Shown here: piece after piece, positions 10,021 to 18,230 of the stretch
Numbering within the stretch: the stretch's first letter is position 1
How the letters are laid out: each line of letters begins with the position of its first letter
Source: Bradyrhizobium sp. ISRA464
GTDB taxonomy: Bacteria; Pseudomonadota; Alphaproteobacteria; Rhizobiales; Xanthobacteraceae
Direction of reading: 5' to 3'
Length of the DNA: 64,000 nt
NCBI RefSeq assembly: GCF_029910095.1
Contig: NZ_CP094526.1
Location: 1,674,001-1,738,000, forward strand
Notes under the pieces: generated by a model
Databases searched by the model: none
Told to the model about the DNA's origin: nothing
The model's input: only the letters and a program-made list of their open reading frames with translations
Program-made: the position numbers and the translations under genes

Positions 10021-10869
10021 ATGGAAACCATCGGCAGCCAGAAGATCTGGTCGTTCTTCGATCGCAAGGGCTGCCAGGTCGCGAAGAACTCGGCGGTCCG
10101 GGAGGGGCCCGGGCATCGCGTCGGCTCCTATCTGGAGCTCGCGACCAAGATCGCCGAACTGCAATTCCTCAACCGCGATCATGTGCTGATGTTTCGCGGC
10201 CAGGGTGCCGACCACAGGAACGTCAAGGGCAACAGCTCGCTGAAGCCGACGCTGTTTCGCGGCGGCCGCGGCAATCCGGATCGCGCCACGCTGGTCACGC
10301 GGTTCGAGGCGCTGCAGCGCGCCGGGCAGCTTCTGGTCGGCGACTATACACGAGCGAAGCTGCTCGGCCTCGAGCGGCTGAAGCGCCATCATTTGCTGCG
10401 CTGGTCGATCCTGCAGCATTACGAGGTCTGCGCTACGCCGCTGCTCGACGTCACGCATTCGATCCGGATCGCCGCATCCTTTGCCTCGCTCGCCGGGACC
10501 GATACCGCCTTCCTCTATGTGCTCGGCGTGCCCAATGTGAGCGGCGCGATCACCGCGAGCGCCGAGGCCGGCATCCAGATCGTCCGGCTCTCCAGCGTCT
10601 GCCCGCCTTCGGCGGTGCGGCCGCATATCCAGGAGGGCTACCTCCTCGGCGAATATCCTGATGTGATGGGCTACGAGCAGAAGGAAAACTATTTCGCTTA
10701 CGAGATGGATTTCGGCCGCCGGCTGGTCGCGAAGTTCTCGTTCAGTCCGGCGGCGTTCTGGAAGAGCGACAATTTTCCGCAAGTGGCGCGAAGCGCGCTC
10801 TATCCGTCGGAGCGCAGCGATCCGCTGTACCGGCTGGCCCTCGGCGTGAAGAAGCAGCTGGGCGGATGA
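10021..10869 (+). CDS. FRG-domain protein
   Basis: A 282-residue protein. The FRG motif is visible as HVLMFRGQGADHRN followed by NSSLKPTLFRGG (about residues 54-82), and HHLLRWSILQHYEVCATPLLD with LDVTHSIRIAASFA is the second conserved block of the family. FRG proteins are widespread, often in accessory or defence contexts, with no firmly established activity. No membrane segment or signal peptide. It stands alone between two dispersed repeats, a common setting for a mobile cargo gene, but its base composition is like that of its neighbours. Confidence 0.85.
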   Translation: METIGSQKIWSFFDRKGCQVAKNSAVREGPGHRVGSYLELATKIAELQFLNRDHVLMFRGQGADHRNVKGNSSLKPTLFRGGRGNPDRATLVTRFEALQRAGQLLVGDYTRAKLLGLERLKRHHLLRWSILQHYEVCATPLLDVTHSIRIAASFASLAGTDTAFLYVLGVPNVSGAITASAEAGIQIVRLSSVCPPSAVRPHIQEGYLLGEYPDVMGYEQKENYFAYEMDFGRRLVAKFSFSPAAFWKSDNFPQVARSALYPSERSDPLYRLALGVKKQLGG

Positions 10870-11621
10870 TTATCTTCCCCGTTATTCCCAGGGCAATCGC
10901 ATCTGCTGATCACGTTGCGCGTTCGATGCATGCGGTTTGGTACCCACAAACTCGTCATGCCCGGGCTTGTCCGGGCATCCACGTCTTTGGTTTTCCATGT
11001 GAAGAAAGACGTGGATGGCCGGACAAGCCCGGTCATGACGACGTGGAAACGTCAACCGCAGAGCCCGCTGGTGACATATGCGATTGCCCTGCCCTTGTGG
11101 GGGTGAACCGCGGGCTGAGCGGATCGATACGGGCATCATCCACGCAGTTGCGTTTGCTTGTGGCTGTGACGGATGCGGGGAGTGCACGTCGTGTGACACC
11201 CCTCTCCCTAGCCCTCCCCCGCAAGGGGGGAGGGAACCCTTTCGCCGGTGGCTTCCTAACAGGCCAATCACTGAGTTGCCCGTGACGGGCAAATTTCCGC
11301 TTCGCGATTCACCCAACTCAGCGGTCTAATGCGCGCGTCTCACCCACTTGAGGGGCGCTGCCGCTCGACGCCAGCCTGGCTCGCCGCCGGGATGCACGAC
11401 CGAGAGCCTGACCGGACTGTTCGCCATCACGCGCGGCCGATGCCGCTGGCGGCTCCGGTCACGGCGGCGGCGGATCCACGGATCGCAGTCACGGGCAGAC
11501 TCCATCTGAGGCAGGGCGCGGGTTCCCATCGCTTTTCCCGGATTGGAACTGAACCATAAAGGGAGTTGAGGCATTTGTTCTGTGAGCGCTTTCAACCCGA
11601 TCACTCAAGGAAGGCACACCC
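10870..11621. other. Intergenic region of repeats, no gene seen
   Basis: 752 bp without a supportable gene. It holds the palindromic repeat at 10953-11040 and a hairpin-forming CCCTCCCCCGCAAGGGGGGAGG unit near 11212-11234, also a dispersed Bradyrhizobium-type sequence (a cousin lies at 27946-27970). AAGGAAGG at the right end is the ribosome-binding site of the response regulator. Confidence 0.6.
10953..11040. repeat. Dispersed palindromic repeat (GTCATGCCCGGGC type)
   Basis: Arms CGTCATGCCCGGGCTTGTCC and GGACAAGCCCGGTCATGACG, with inner arms CCACGTCTTTG and AAAGACGTGG. It is the same family as 2518-2607 and 27755-27881 and could form a ~40-bp hairpin. Confidence 0.8.
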
Positions 11622-12023
11622 ATGGGACAGTCAAAACCCTACCGTGCATTGGTGGTCGAGGATGATCCGATGCAGCGCGCGATGATTGGTCTGTTGCTGG
11701 AAGAAAGTGATTTCGACGTGATCGCTTGCGAGAGTGCGGAAGCCGCCGAGCTGGTGCTGCAGGGAAGCCCCGACAGCGTGGTGCTGATGATGACGGATGT
11801 CGAGCTGGCCGGCCACATGACCGGCGTCGAGCTTGCGCATGCCGCGAAGCGATACAATCCCGACCTCGACGTGGTCGTCATGTCGGGCAAGCCGTTGCAG
11901 CAATCGCTGCCCGACGGCGCGATGTTCTGGGCCAAGCCGTGGGCGCCGCTGGACGTGATCCGCGTCGCCGAAATGAAAGCGTCGGCACTCGCCGGCGAGG
12001 GCGGCCCGAGCAGGTCCTCATAA
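11622..12023 (+). CDS. Single-domain response regulator (CheY-like)
   Basis: A 133-residue receiver domain with no output domain. RALVVEDDPMQRAM carries the acidic pocket, MMTDVELAGHMTGVE the phosphoacceptor Asp (about residue 56), VVVMSGKPLQ the switch Ser, and FWAKPWAPLDV the conserved Lys. Such stand-alone receivers act by protein-protein contact in chemotaxis or phosphorelay pathways. No cognate kinase is adjacent. The AAGGAAGG sequence ~10 bp upstream supports the start. Confidence 0.9.
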   Translation: MGQSKPYRALVVEDDPMQRAMIGLLLEESDFDVIACESAEAAELVLQGSPDSVVLMMTDVELAGHMTGVELAHAAKRYNPDLDVVVMSGKPLQQSLPDGAMFWAKPWAPLDVIRVAEMKASALAGEGGPSRSS

Positions 12024-12125
12024 CGAAGTTGTCAGCGCGGGCAAATAGCAGGAGCCGGTACGCCGCTTCCGCCTGTGCGGATGACGTGCTAATTGCGGGC
12101 GCATGTCCAGCCCGTGGCCGACCAA

Positions 12126-12737
12126 ATGACGCTGTCCTTCCTGCTGACCTCGCTGATCGTGGTCGCATCGCCCGGCACCGGCGTGCTCTACACGCTGGCC
12201 GTGGCGCTGACGCGGGGCTCACGCTCGAGCGTCGCCGCCGCCTTCGGCTGCACGCTCGGGATCGTGCCGCAGATGCTCGCGGCGATGCTCGGGCTTGCCG
12301 CGATCCTGCACACCAGCGCGGCGGCGTTCGCGGTGCTGAAATGGTGCGGCGTCGTCTACCTGCTCTACATGGCCTGGCAGGCGCTGCGCGAGCACGGTGC
12401 GCTTTCCGTCGACACCGAGCTCAAGCCGCGCTCGCGCGGGCGGGTGATCGTGACCGCCATCCTGATCAACATCCTCAATCCGAAGCTGTCGATCTTCTTC
12501 CTCGCCTTCCTGCCGCAGTTCATCGCGATCGACGAGCCGCATCCGCTGGCGCGGATGGTCGAGCTTTCCGGTGTGTTCATGGCGATGACCTTTGCGGTGT
12601 TCGCGCTCTACGGGCTGTTCGCGGCCTCGGTGCGCGATCGCGTCGTCACCCGTCCGAAGGTGATGGCCTGGCTCAGGGGGAGCTTCGCCGCGGGCTTTGC
12701 CCTGCTCGGCGCGAAGCTCGCATTTGCAGATCGCTGA
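12126..12737 (+). CDS. LysE/RhtB-family amino-acid exporter
   Basis: From the ATG at 12126 a 203-residue inner-membrane protein with about six hydrophobic segments. The family's N-terminal signature is present (LIVVASPGTGVLYTLAVALT, residues ~9-28) with the conserved Gly-Arg-rich loop after it, and ILINILNPKLSIFFLAFLPQF in the middle. LysE/RhtB proteins export lysine, homoserine, threonine or related solutes; the substrate cannot be told. The frame opens 11 codons earlier, but the ATG at 12126 places the start at the first membrane segment. Confidence 0.9.
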   Translation: MTLSFLLTSLIVVASPGTGVLYTLAVALTRGSRSSVAAAFGCTLGIVPQMLAAMLGLAAILHTSAAAFAVLKWCGVVYLLYMAWQALREHGALSVDTELKPRSRGRVIVTAILINILNPKLSIFFLAFLPQFIAIDEPHPLARMVELSGVFMAMTFAVFALYGLFAASVRDRVVTRPKVMAWLRGSFAAGFALLGAKLAFADR

Positions 12738-12768
12738 CCGCGCACCTATCTGAGCGCGGATGTATCAA

Positions 12769-12794
12769 ATAAAAAAGCGGGCCTTGCGCCCGCT
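12769..12794 (-). terminator. Intrinsic terminator for the lysine-rich peptide gene
   Basis: Read on the minus strand: GCGGGC, loop GCAAG, GCCCGC, then TTTTTTATTTG. It lies 70 bp after the stop of the small gene at 12865-12936 and in its orientation. The T-tract is on the minus side only, so it would not serve lysE. Confidence 0.85.
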
Positions 12795-12864
12795 GCTCTT
12801 CAAACCGGTTTCCCGCTCTGGGAGCCCGGGCAGGGCACGAGCCGCTACCCGGGCGAGAAACGGT

Positions 12865-12936
12865 TTACTTCTTGGCCTTGGCCTTCTTCTTGGTGGCCTT
12901 TTTCGCCTTCTTCGCCTTCTTCGCTTTCTTAGCCAT
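12865..12936 (-). CDS. 23-residue lysine/alanine-rich basic peptide
   Basis: Start at 12936, stop TAA at 12865-12867. The peptide is almost only Lys and Ala: MAKKAKKAKKAKKATKKK followed by AKAKK. On the minus strand GAGAGGA lies about 5 nt before the ATG, a good ribosome-binding site, and a strong terminator follows, so the gene has all the parts of a real small transcript. The composition resembles the tail of bacterial histone H1-like or HU-tail proteins, suggesting nucleic-acid binding, but this is inference. It could alternatively be the basic tail of a lost larger protein; the intact start signals argue against that. Confidence 0.7.
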   Translation of the reverse strand: MAKKAKKAKKAKKATKKKAKAKK

Positions 12937-13360
12937 AGTATCCTCTCAGGGTTTCATGGATTGAACGCGACTCCGAGGCATGCTTGGCGGAGGGCCGGCC
13001 TCGCAACATCCTCGGTCACAAACTCAGCAGATTCGCAGCCGACTGCCGCGTGCTGTCACGGCGCTGTCATCACGTTATCCACAGCTGTTATGCGTTTTCG
13101 GCAACTTTTCACTGCATTGTTCGCGCCATCAGCAACCGCGTCGTCGTCCGCATGCTTAACGTTGCGCAAATGGCGGTCGCGTACGCCTTCATCAATTCAA
13201 AACCACAGCATCGGTTGGTGGCTTGCGAGTGAGAGTCCGTTAAGCGGCGCCGCTGCATCCTCTCCGTAAGACAACGGGGATTGTCGTTCGGGGGGAGCGC
13301 CTCAAGGGCGGGGGTTCGAACAGAGGGGAGGCGGTACCTTATGCGGTCTCGGACAAGGCG
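12937..13360. other. Intergenic region, promoter side of two divergent genes
   Basis: 424 bp between the divergent peptide gene and the diguanylate cyclase gene. The central part (about 13060-13200) is AT-richer and likely carries promoters for both. No gene seen. Confidence 0.4.
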
Positions 13361-14581
13361 ATGCTGAGCGTTCCGACGCTTTGGACAGTGTTCGTCATCA
13401 ATTTTCTCGCGCTCGGCCTGATCTGGGCCTATGTGACGCACAGCTATCCGGCATTCGGCGCGGCCCGGTTCTGGACCGCTTCCTCGTTCGTCGCGGCCTT
13501 CGGCGCCAGCTGCGCAATGCTCCGCGTGGTGATGACGGATTCGCTGCTGCCGCTGCTTGCGGCCGGCACGCTGATGGTTTTCGCCGCGTGTCTTGCCGCA
13601 ATGGGGATCGAGCGGTTCTACAGCAAGCCCGTGACCTGGCGCATCACCGCGTTGACCACTTCGCTCGCCTTTGCAGGCCTCGGCGTCTTCATCTTCGCCT
13701 ATGACAGCATGCCGATGCGCATTTTCGTCTATACGATCGCGCAGATCGCGCCCTTCGCGCTGACGTTGAAGTTGCTGCTTTCGCCGGAAAATGGCCGCGT
13801 CAGCCCCGGTGCACGACTCGCCGGCATCGTCGCCATCGTCATCATCGGCATCTATACGCTGCGCCTTGTCGGCGCCTTGGTGCACCCTGGTGAATTCTCC
13901 TTCGTGCGCTTCAACGCGTCCCAATCGCTCCTGGTCCTCGTGCTGGTCTTCCTGTCGATGGCGCTCAATTTCGGCTTCCTGTTGATGGCAATGGACCGCT
14001 TGCGCAACGAGGTCGCCGATCTCGCGCTGCTCGACGATCTCACCGGTGTCGGCAACCGCCGTCACCTGGCGCGACGGCTGACCGAGGAATGCGCGCGGTC
14101 CGACCGCAGCGGCGAACCGTTCGCGCTGCTGGTGATCGACCTCGACGGCTTCAAGGCCATCAACGACACCTTCGGCCACGCGGCCGGCGACGCCTGCCTG
14201 CAGCACTTCACGTTGATGGCGCAGACCCGGCTTCGGCCGGGCGATATGCTCGCCCGCACCGGCGGCGACGAGTTCTGCATCGTGCTGCCGTCCTCGACGC
14301 TGCGCGAAGGCGCGATGATCGCGCGCCGCGTGCTGGAGGTGTGCCGCGCCGATGCCGAACAGTGCACCGGCAAGGACATCCCGATCGCGGTCTCGATCGG
14401 GGTCGCGCAATGGACCCGCGAGATCGGCATGCATTCCGACCGGCTGATCGCTGCCGCCGACCACGCGCTCTACGATGCCAAGAAGGGCGGCAAGAACGGC
14501 TACGCGACCTACGAGCCCAGGCCGGCCCCGGCGCCCGAGCAGGTCGAGTTGCTGGAGGCTGCCCTCCGAGAGTCGGCCTGA
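13361..14581 (+). CDS. Membrane-bound diguanylate cyclase (GGDEF)
   Basis: A 406-residue protein. About six hydrophobic segments fill residues 1-215 (first: LWTVFVINFLALGLIWAYV). The GGDEF domain begins at LALLDDLTGVGNRRHLARRL, with the intact active-site GGDEF motif in LARTGGDEFCIVLP. An RPGD sequence lies five residues before GGDEF, the classic RxxD inhibitory I-site. So it should make cyclic-di-GMP from GTP and be product-inhibited. No EAL domain. The sensed signal is unknown; the membrane domain is not of a named type I recognise. The next gene starts 2 bp after its stop, so the two are probably co-transcribed. Confidence 0.93.
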   Translation: MLSVPTLWTVFVINFLALGLIWAYVTHSYPAFGAARFWTASSFVAAFGASCAMLRVVMTDSLLPLLAAGTLMVFAACLAAMGIERFYSKPVTWRITALTTSLAFAGLGVFIFAYDSMPMRIFVYTIAQIAPFALTLKLLLSPENGRVSPGARLAGIVAIVIIGIYTLRLVGALVHPGEFSFVRFNASQSLLVLVLVFLSMALNFGFLLMAMDRLRNEVADLALLDDLTGVGNRRHLARRLTEECARSDRSGEPFALLVIDLDGFKAINDTFGHAAGDACLQHFTLMAQTRLRPGDMLARTGGDEFCIVLPSSTLREGAMIARRVLEVCRADAEQCTGKDIPIAVSIGVAQWTREIGMHSDRLIAAADHALYDAKKGGKNGYATYEPRPAPAPEQVELLEAALRESA

Positions 14582-14583
14582 GC

Positions 14584-15231
14584 ATGCTATCGAGCAGCGA
14601 CACCGGACCGCTCCGCATGATGCTTCGCCTGCTCGCTGCGCTGCTTGCGCTTCCTTCCGTTGCCCTTGCCGAAACGCCCGACCTCGCGACGATCGCGCGA
14701 TCCGCGGGCACGCCCGAGATTCCCGGCCTCAAGATGGTCTGGCTGTCGCCCTGGGGCGACGTCGCCAAATCCCATCCCTGGCGCAATATCATCGTGCACC
14801 AGACCGAGGGCCCGGCCGGCTCGGCGCGCTTCGGCGCGCTCGAGCAGCACAGGAATCCGACCCGGCGCGGCGTCATGGTCTGGGTCGAAACCGACGGCAC
14901 GGTCTATTGGGCGGTCGCCGACAATCTCGTGCCGACCCACGGCGACGGCGCCGATCGCAACGACAACAAATACATCGACAACGGCAAGACCTATCATCAG
15001 GTCGTCGGTAGCAATTCCATCGGTGTCGAGTTCGCCGGCAATTATCCCGATGTCACGCGCGGGCCGACCGATGCCCAGATCGCGGCATGGCGGGTGCTGG
15101 TGAAGGTGCTGCGTGCGCGCTACGGCATCCCGCTCGACCGCGTCTATGCGCACAACTGGATCGACTTCAAGGATGCCCGCTACTGCGAAGGCTGCGCGCT
15201 CGCGACGATGGCGCGGCAGTGGGGCAAGTAG
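14584..15231 (+). CDS. Exported N-acetylmuramoyl-L-alanine amidase (Ami_2)
   Basis: A 215-residue protein starting 2 bp after the diguanylate cyclase stop; an internal start near 14617 would place the signal peptide (MMLRLLAALLALPSVALA) at the very N-terminus. The amidase_2 fold is shown by NIIVHQTEGPAG with a zinc-ligand His, the SIGVEFAGNYPD strand, and VYAHNWIDFKDARYCEG with the second His. It would cut the MurNAc-L-Ala bond in the periplasm. Coupling to a c-di-GMP enzyme may be chance or may link cell-wall remodelling to that signal. Confidence 0.85.
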   Translation: MLSSSDTGPLRMMLRLLAALLALPSVALAETPDLATIARSAGTPEIPGLKMVWLSPWGDVAKSHPWRNIIVHQTEGPAGSARFGALEQHRNPTRRGVMVWVETDGTVYWAVADNLVPTHGDGADRNDNKYIDNGKTYHQVVGSNSIGVEFAGNYPDVTRGPTDAQIAAWRVLVKVLRARYGIPLDRVYAHNWIDFKDARYCEGCALATMARQWGK

Positions 15232-15280
15232 GGGCGGGTAGTCGTCATGCTTGGACGAGGACGCTCGGCCCAGCAACAGC

Positions 15281-15315
15281 CGTCATCGCCCGGCTTGACC
15301 GGGCGATCCAGTATT
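15281..15315. repeat. Short dispersed hairpin (CGTCATCGCCCGG type)
   Basis: Inverted arms ATCGCCCGG and CCGGGCGAT around CTTGA, followed by CCAGTATTCCAGAG. It is a recognisable Bradyrhizobium-type intergenic repeat, related to 7885-7916. Confidence 0.65.
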
Positions 15316-15418
15316 CCAGAGGAGCGGTTATATTGCGCGCCCTCTCTTGACCGTCGCGGCGTACTGGGTCCCCCGCTTTCGCGGAGGACGACAGTGGAGT
15401 TGGTGAGAAAGCTACCCA

Positions 15419-15450
15419 AAAACAAAAAAGCCGGCGTTGCCGCCGGCTTT
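15419..15450 (-). terminator. Intrinsic terminator for the 130-residue hypothetical gene
   Basis: On the minus strand AAGCCGGCG, loop GCAA, CGCCGGCTT, then TTTTTGTTTTTGG. It lies ~30 bp after the stop at 15478. The hairpin plus flanks is nearly identical to the rpoH terminator at 22528-22560. Confidence 0.85.
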
Positions 15451-15477
15451 CGTGTCTGTTGGCCCGGACGTTCCCCT

Positions 15478-15870
15478 TCAGCGAAATGCCTTGGGAAGAT
15501 CGGGCGACGGCTTCGTCACGATCTGGTGCGCGTCGCGCCAGATCACTTCACGCTGGCGCGAGGTCGTGATCGCTCGCACCGGCAGGCCACCCTCTTCAAG
15601 CAGCCAGGCGCAGTAGCGCGCGCGGCTGATCGCTTCACGGGCTTCGGGATCGAACCAGCAAATGCCCCAGATCGAATCGCGCCGCTTGAAGTGCCGCGCG
15701 ATACGCCCGGGAATCGGCAGATGCTGTCCGAACCAGGTGAACTGGTCGGAAAGCTCCTGCCGAATCCAATCCGGGCAGTCGTTCTGGTGGATGCACCAGG
15801 ACGCACGAAAGAAGCCGCTCTCCACGCGGCTGTGCGGGTGGATGAGCGGTGTAACGAACCGCAAATACAT
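15478..15870 (-). CDS. Conserved hypothetical protein, 130 residues
   Basis: A soluble 130-residue protein (MYLRFVTPLIHPHSRVESG...). It resembles a widespread but unnamed proteobacterial family that begins MYLRFVT, has a central LSDQFTWFGQHLPIP stretch and an IWGICWFDPEAREAI strand-helix, and ends with a possible DNA- or ligand-binding basic region. No catalytic motif, signal peptide or membrane segment. It carries its own terminator. Function unknown. Confidence 0.75.
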   Translation of the reverse strand: MYLRFVTPLIHPHSRVESGFFRASWCIHQNDCPDWIRQELSDQFTWFGQHLPIPGRIARHFKRRDSIWGICWFDPEAREAISRARYCAWLLEEGGLPVRAITTSRQREVIWRDAHQIVTKPSPDLPKAFR

Positions 15871-16727
15871 GACGACACGGCGCGACGCCGTGTTGCGTCA
15901 CGCCCCTCGTAGTCGGATACGATGAATGGAGGAACAGCCGCTAAGCGGCGTTCGGCGCGTGGCCGCTAGTCGATCACGGATGGGCGGCGGCGGTCGGAAC
16001 GTATCGATCTATACTTCATGCCGCCTCCCTGATGAGCGCTGAACAGAAAGGGCGCGACATCGCGCCCGGGGCGGCAGGACATACACCAGCAAAGGTCCTG
16101 CGACAAGCGTGACGACCTGGGAGCGATTGACTGGAAGGCGGCCCTACTCACCAGTCCTACCGCGAAGGCTGCGCGTAACGGTGGTGCGGCAGGGGGGAGT
16201 AGGGCGCGTACTCATCGAAATCCGGGACGCCCGCTTTCGAGGACGAAGCGGAAATCCGATCCGACCTCAAGGATATCGCCTTCTGACCCAAATGTATGGT
16301 CCGGCCGTGCGTTGCAAGAGGTTTCGTCCATCGGCAGATTCGGTCTTGCATCAATGTATCCGGCCTTTGGTTGGAGCGCCTTGTGCTCCGGGCCATCATG
16401 GATATCAGCGCGCATGCGATCTGATTAGCGGACAGGCCTCGACCGAGCCATTTGGGTCACCAGTGTTCGCATGCGCCGGGAAGACCGATCTCCATCGTCG
16501 TCTCATCCTCTCGCAGACCTTGGCGGGCAAACTAAGCTACATCATCGATAGCTCCTCATTTAGGCTGTTCCTTTGTTCGTGCCTGGCGGCCGTTCCTTCG
16601 TCCCGGCCTGCGCGTGCCGACGGGCCGCGCGCAAGGGGACCGTCAAGGTTGGCCGGCGCACAGGCCTTGCCCCCTCGCTTCCATGCTGCCAGGCCACGCC
16701 TTGATGGCCCCGAGCACGGCGCGAGGA
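15871..16727. other. 857-bp stretch beside IS110, no confident gene
   Basis: No reading frame here has family-like sequence. A stem GGGCGCG/CGCGCCC lies at about 16050-16067. Just left of it on the minus strand a 17-codon frame (16019 to 15966, MKYRSIRSDRRRPSVID) has a GGGAGG sequence 5 nt before its ATG; this might be a real micro-ORF or chance. The right part may include the non-coding end of the adjacent IS110 element. Confidence 0.4.
15966..16019 (-). CDS. Possible 17-residue micro-ORF
   Basis: ATG at 16019, stop at 15966-15968, with an unusually good GGGAGG ribosome-binding site. The peptide is basic (MKYRSIRSDRRRPSVID). A GC-rich hairpin lies directly upstream on the same strand. Only the start signals support it; no homology recognised. 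Confidence 0.2.
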   Translation of the reverse strand: MKYRSIRSDRRRPSVID

Positions 16728-17792
16728 TCACGATGGACGGGTCGCATCGGTGTTGATGCACGCGAAGGCGCGCCCCTTGTTGAGAACCGCCCACGCGATC
16801 CGGGCGAGCTTGTTGGCGAGCGCAATAGCGAGCACATTGTGGTGTAGTCGCTTCTTCGCCGCTTCAATCCAGGATTTGAGCCCATAGTGTTCCCAATGCT
16901 TCGGCCCGAGCTTGACCAGCACGACCCAGGCCGCCTGAACGAACAGGGAGCGCAGATAGCGATTGCCGCGCCTTGATATGCTGCCGAGGATTGTGCGGTC
17001 TCCCGTCGAGATCTGTTTTGGGACCAGTCCGAGCCAGGCGCCGAAGTCGCGGCCCTTGGAGAACACGTCGCCGGTGCCGATCGCGACCACCATCGCGCTC
17101 GAGATGATCGGGCCAATGCCGGGCACCGTCATCAACCGATCGCAGTGCTGATCTTGACGGGCGAACGTCTCAATTTCGCAGGAGAGGACCTCGATACGCG
17201 CATCCAGCCGGCGCCAGTCTCCCGCGAGGTCCTCGACCAGGCGCAATATGCGGGAAGAGAGGACATCGGTTCGCGTCGCCAGGATGCTTGGCAGCTCGGC
17301 GCGCAGGAAACGCAGCCCTTGCCGCACCGCAATGCCGCGTTCCAGCAGGAAGGCGCGGATCTGATTGATGATACCGGTACGCTGACTGACCAAGCGCTCG
17401 CGGACGCGATGCAGCGCCTGCAGGTCAAGTTGGTCGGCGGTCTTGGTCGCCACGAACTTCATGGTCGGGCGTTGCACCGCCTCAGCGATTGCCTCCGCAT
17501 CGCGGAAGTCGTTCTTCTGTCCCTTGCTATACGGCCGCACGTATTTGGCTGGCATCAGCCGGGCATTGTGGCCGAGTACCTGTAGCTTGCGGCTGAGATC
17601 ATGCGCGCCGACGCAGGCCTCCATGCCGATCAGACACGGCGGCAGGTTGGCAAGTCGCGCCTCGACCTGGCCGCGCGACCATTTCTGCCGGAGTACGATC
17701 GCACCACGCTGATCGTGCCCTACAACGTGGAACGAGTTCTTGCCGATATCAATGCCGACCACGGCGATTGCGCTGCTAGATTTCTGGGACAT
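16728..17792 (-). CDS. IS110-family transposase (copy A)
   Basis: A 354-residue DEDD transposase. The RuvC-like N-terminal domain shows AVVGIDIGKNSFHVVG (first Asp), IGMEACVGAH (Glu) and KNDFRDAEAIAEAV (Asp pair). The C-terminal Tnp20 domain shows LMTVPGIGPIISSAMVV, FGAWLGLVPKQISTGDR and the ISRRGNRYLRS segment with the catalytic Ser. IS110 enzymes recombine DNA through an RNA-guided mechanism using an element-encoded bridge RNA. The frame is complete. It is only about 50-60% like the neighbouring transposase in motif wording, so the two are different elements. Confidence 0.93.
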   Translation of the reverse strand: MSQKSSSAIAVVGIDIGKNSFHVVGHDQRGAIVLRQKWSRGQVEARLANLPPCLIGMEACVGAHDLSRKLQVLGHNARLMPAKYVRPYSKGQKNDFRDAEAIAEAVQRPTMKFVATKTADQLDLQALHRVRERLVSQRTGIINQIRAFLLERGIAVRQGLRFLRAELPSILATRTDVLSSRILRLVEDLAGDWRRLDARIEVLSCEIETFARQDQHCDRLMTVPGIGPIISSAMVVAIGTGDVFSKGRDFGAWLGLVPKQISTGDRTILGSISRRGNRYLRSLFVQAAWVVLVKLGPKHWEHYGLKSWIEAAKKRLHHNVLAIALANKLARIAWAVLNKGRAFACINTDATRPS

Positions 17793-18230
17793 GGCGTGCT
17801 CCTTTTCGGTGCCCCGAGCCAGCTTCGATCACTGGCGGGGCTGGAGCACGGCCGGACCATCCCTGATGTCCCCAGTCAAGCACACAGCGCACGGTTTTCT
17901 CATCTCCACGAGGACTCATCGTGAAGTTCTTGCGCCGATGGATCGTGCAGAGGAGAAGGCGGGACCCAAAGACGTCGGTGAACAGGCTCTGATGCGCGGG
18001 TTGGATACCGCATTTCCGTTTTTTCGTCTGGGGCTGTCCTGGTCTAGCGTCGGGCGTCGATCGGATGATCGGCCACATAATGGGTTTCAGGATTTCCCCT
18101 GCCGTGGTCCCACCTTCACCTCTGCACGATTGATGTCTGCGACTACCCCTGATCCTGATTGCAACAAAAGGGGGCTGTGGGCCGGTCGAGCGCACCTCAC
18201 GACTCGAGCGGTCCACAGCCCCCAACGACG
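17793..18230. other. Non-coding gap between the two IS110 transposase genes
   Basis: 438 bp that must hold the 5' flank of transposase A, the 3' flank of transposase B and any DNA between the elements. IS110-family elements encode their bridge RNA in a non-coding end, so part of this gap is a candidate. No reading frame here is credible. The right end holds the hairpin at 18163-18223. The exact IS ends were not resolved. Confidence 0.45.
18163..18223 (-). terminator. Hairpin after transposase B, terminator or IS-end structure
   Basis: An 11-bp perfect inverted repeat, GGGGGCTGTGG / CCACAGCCCCC, starts 8 nt after the transposase B stop. On the minus strand it is followed by TTTTGTTG. It can end the transposase transcript, but the long loop (about 32 nt, with inner GGTCGAGCG/CGCTCGA complementarity) also suits a structured RNA. 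Confidence 0.6.

Noticed and set aside
16109..16756. 215-codon plus-strand frame beside the IS110 element
   Set aside because: No ribosome-binding site, no family similarity, and composition drifting between frames.
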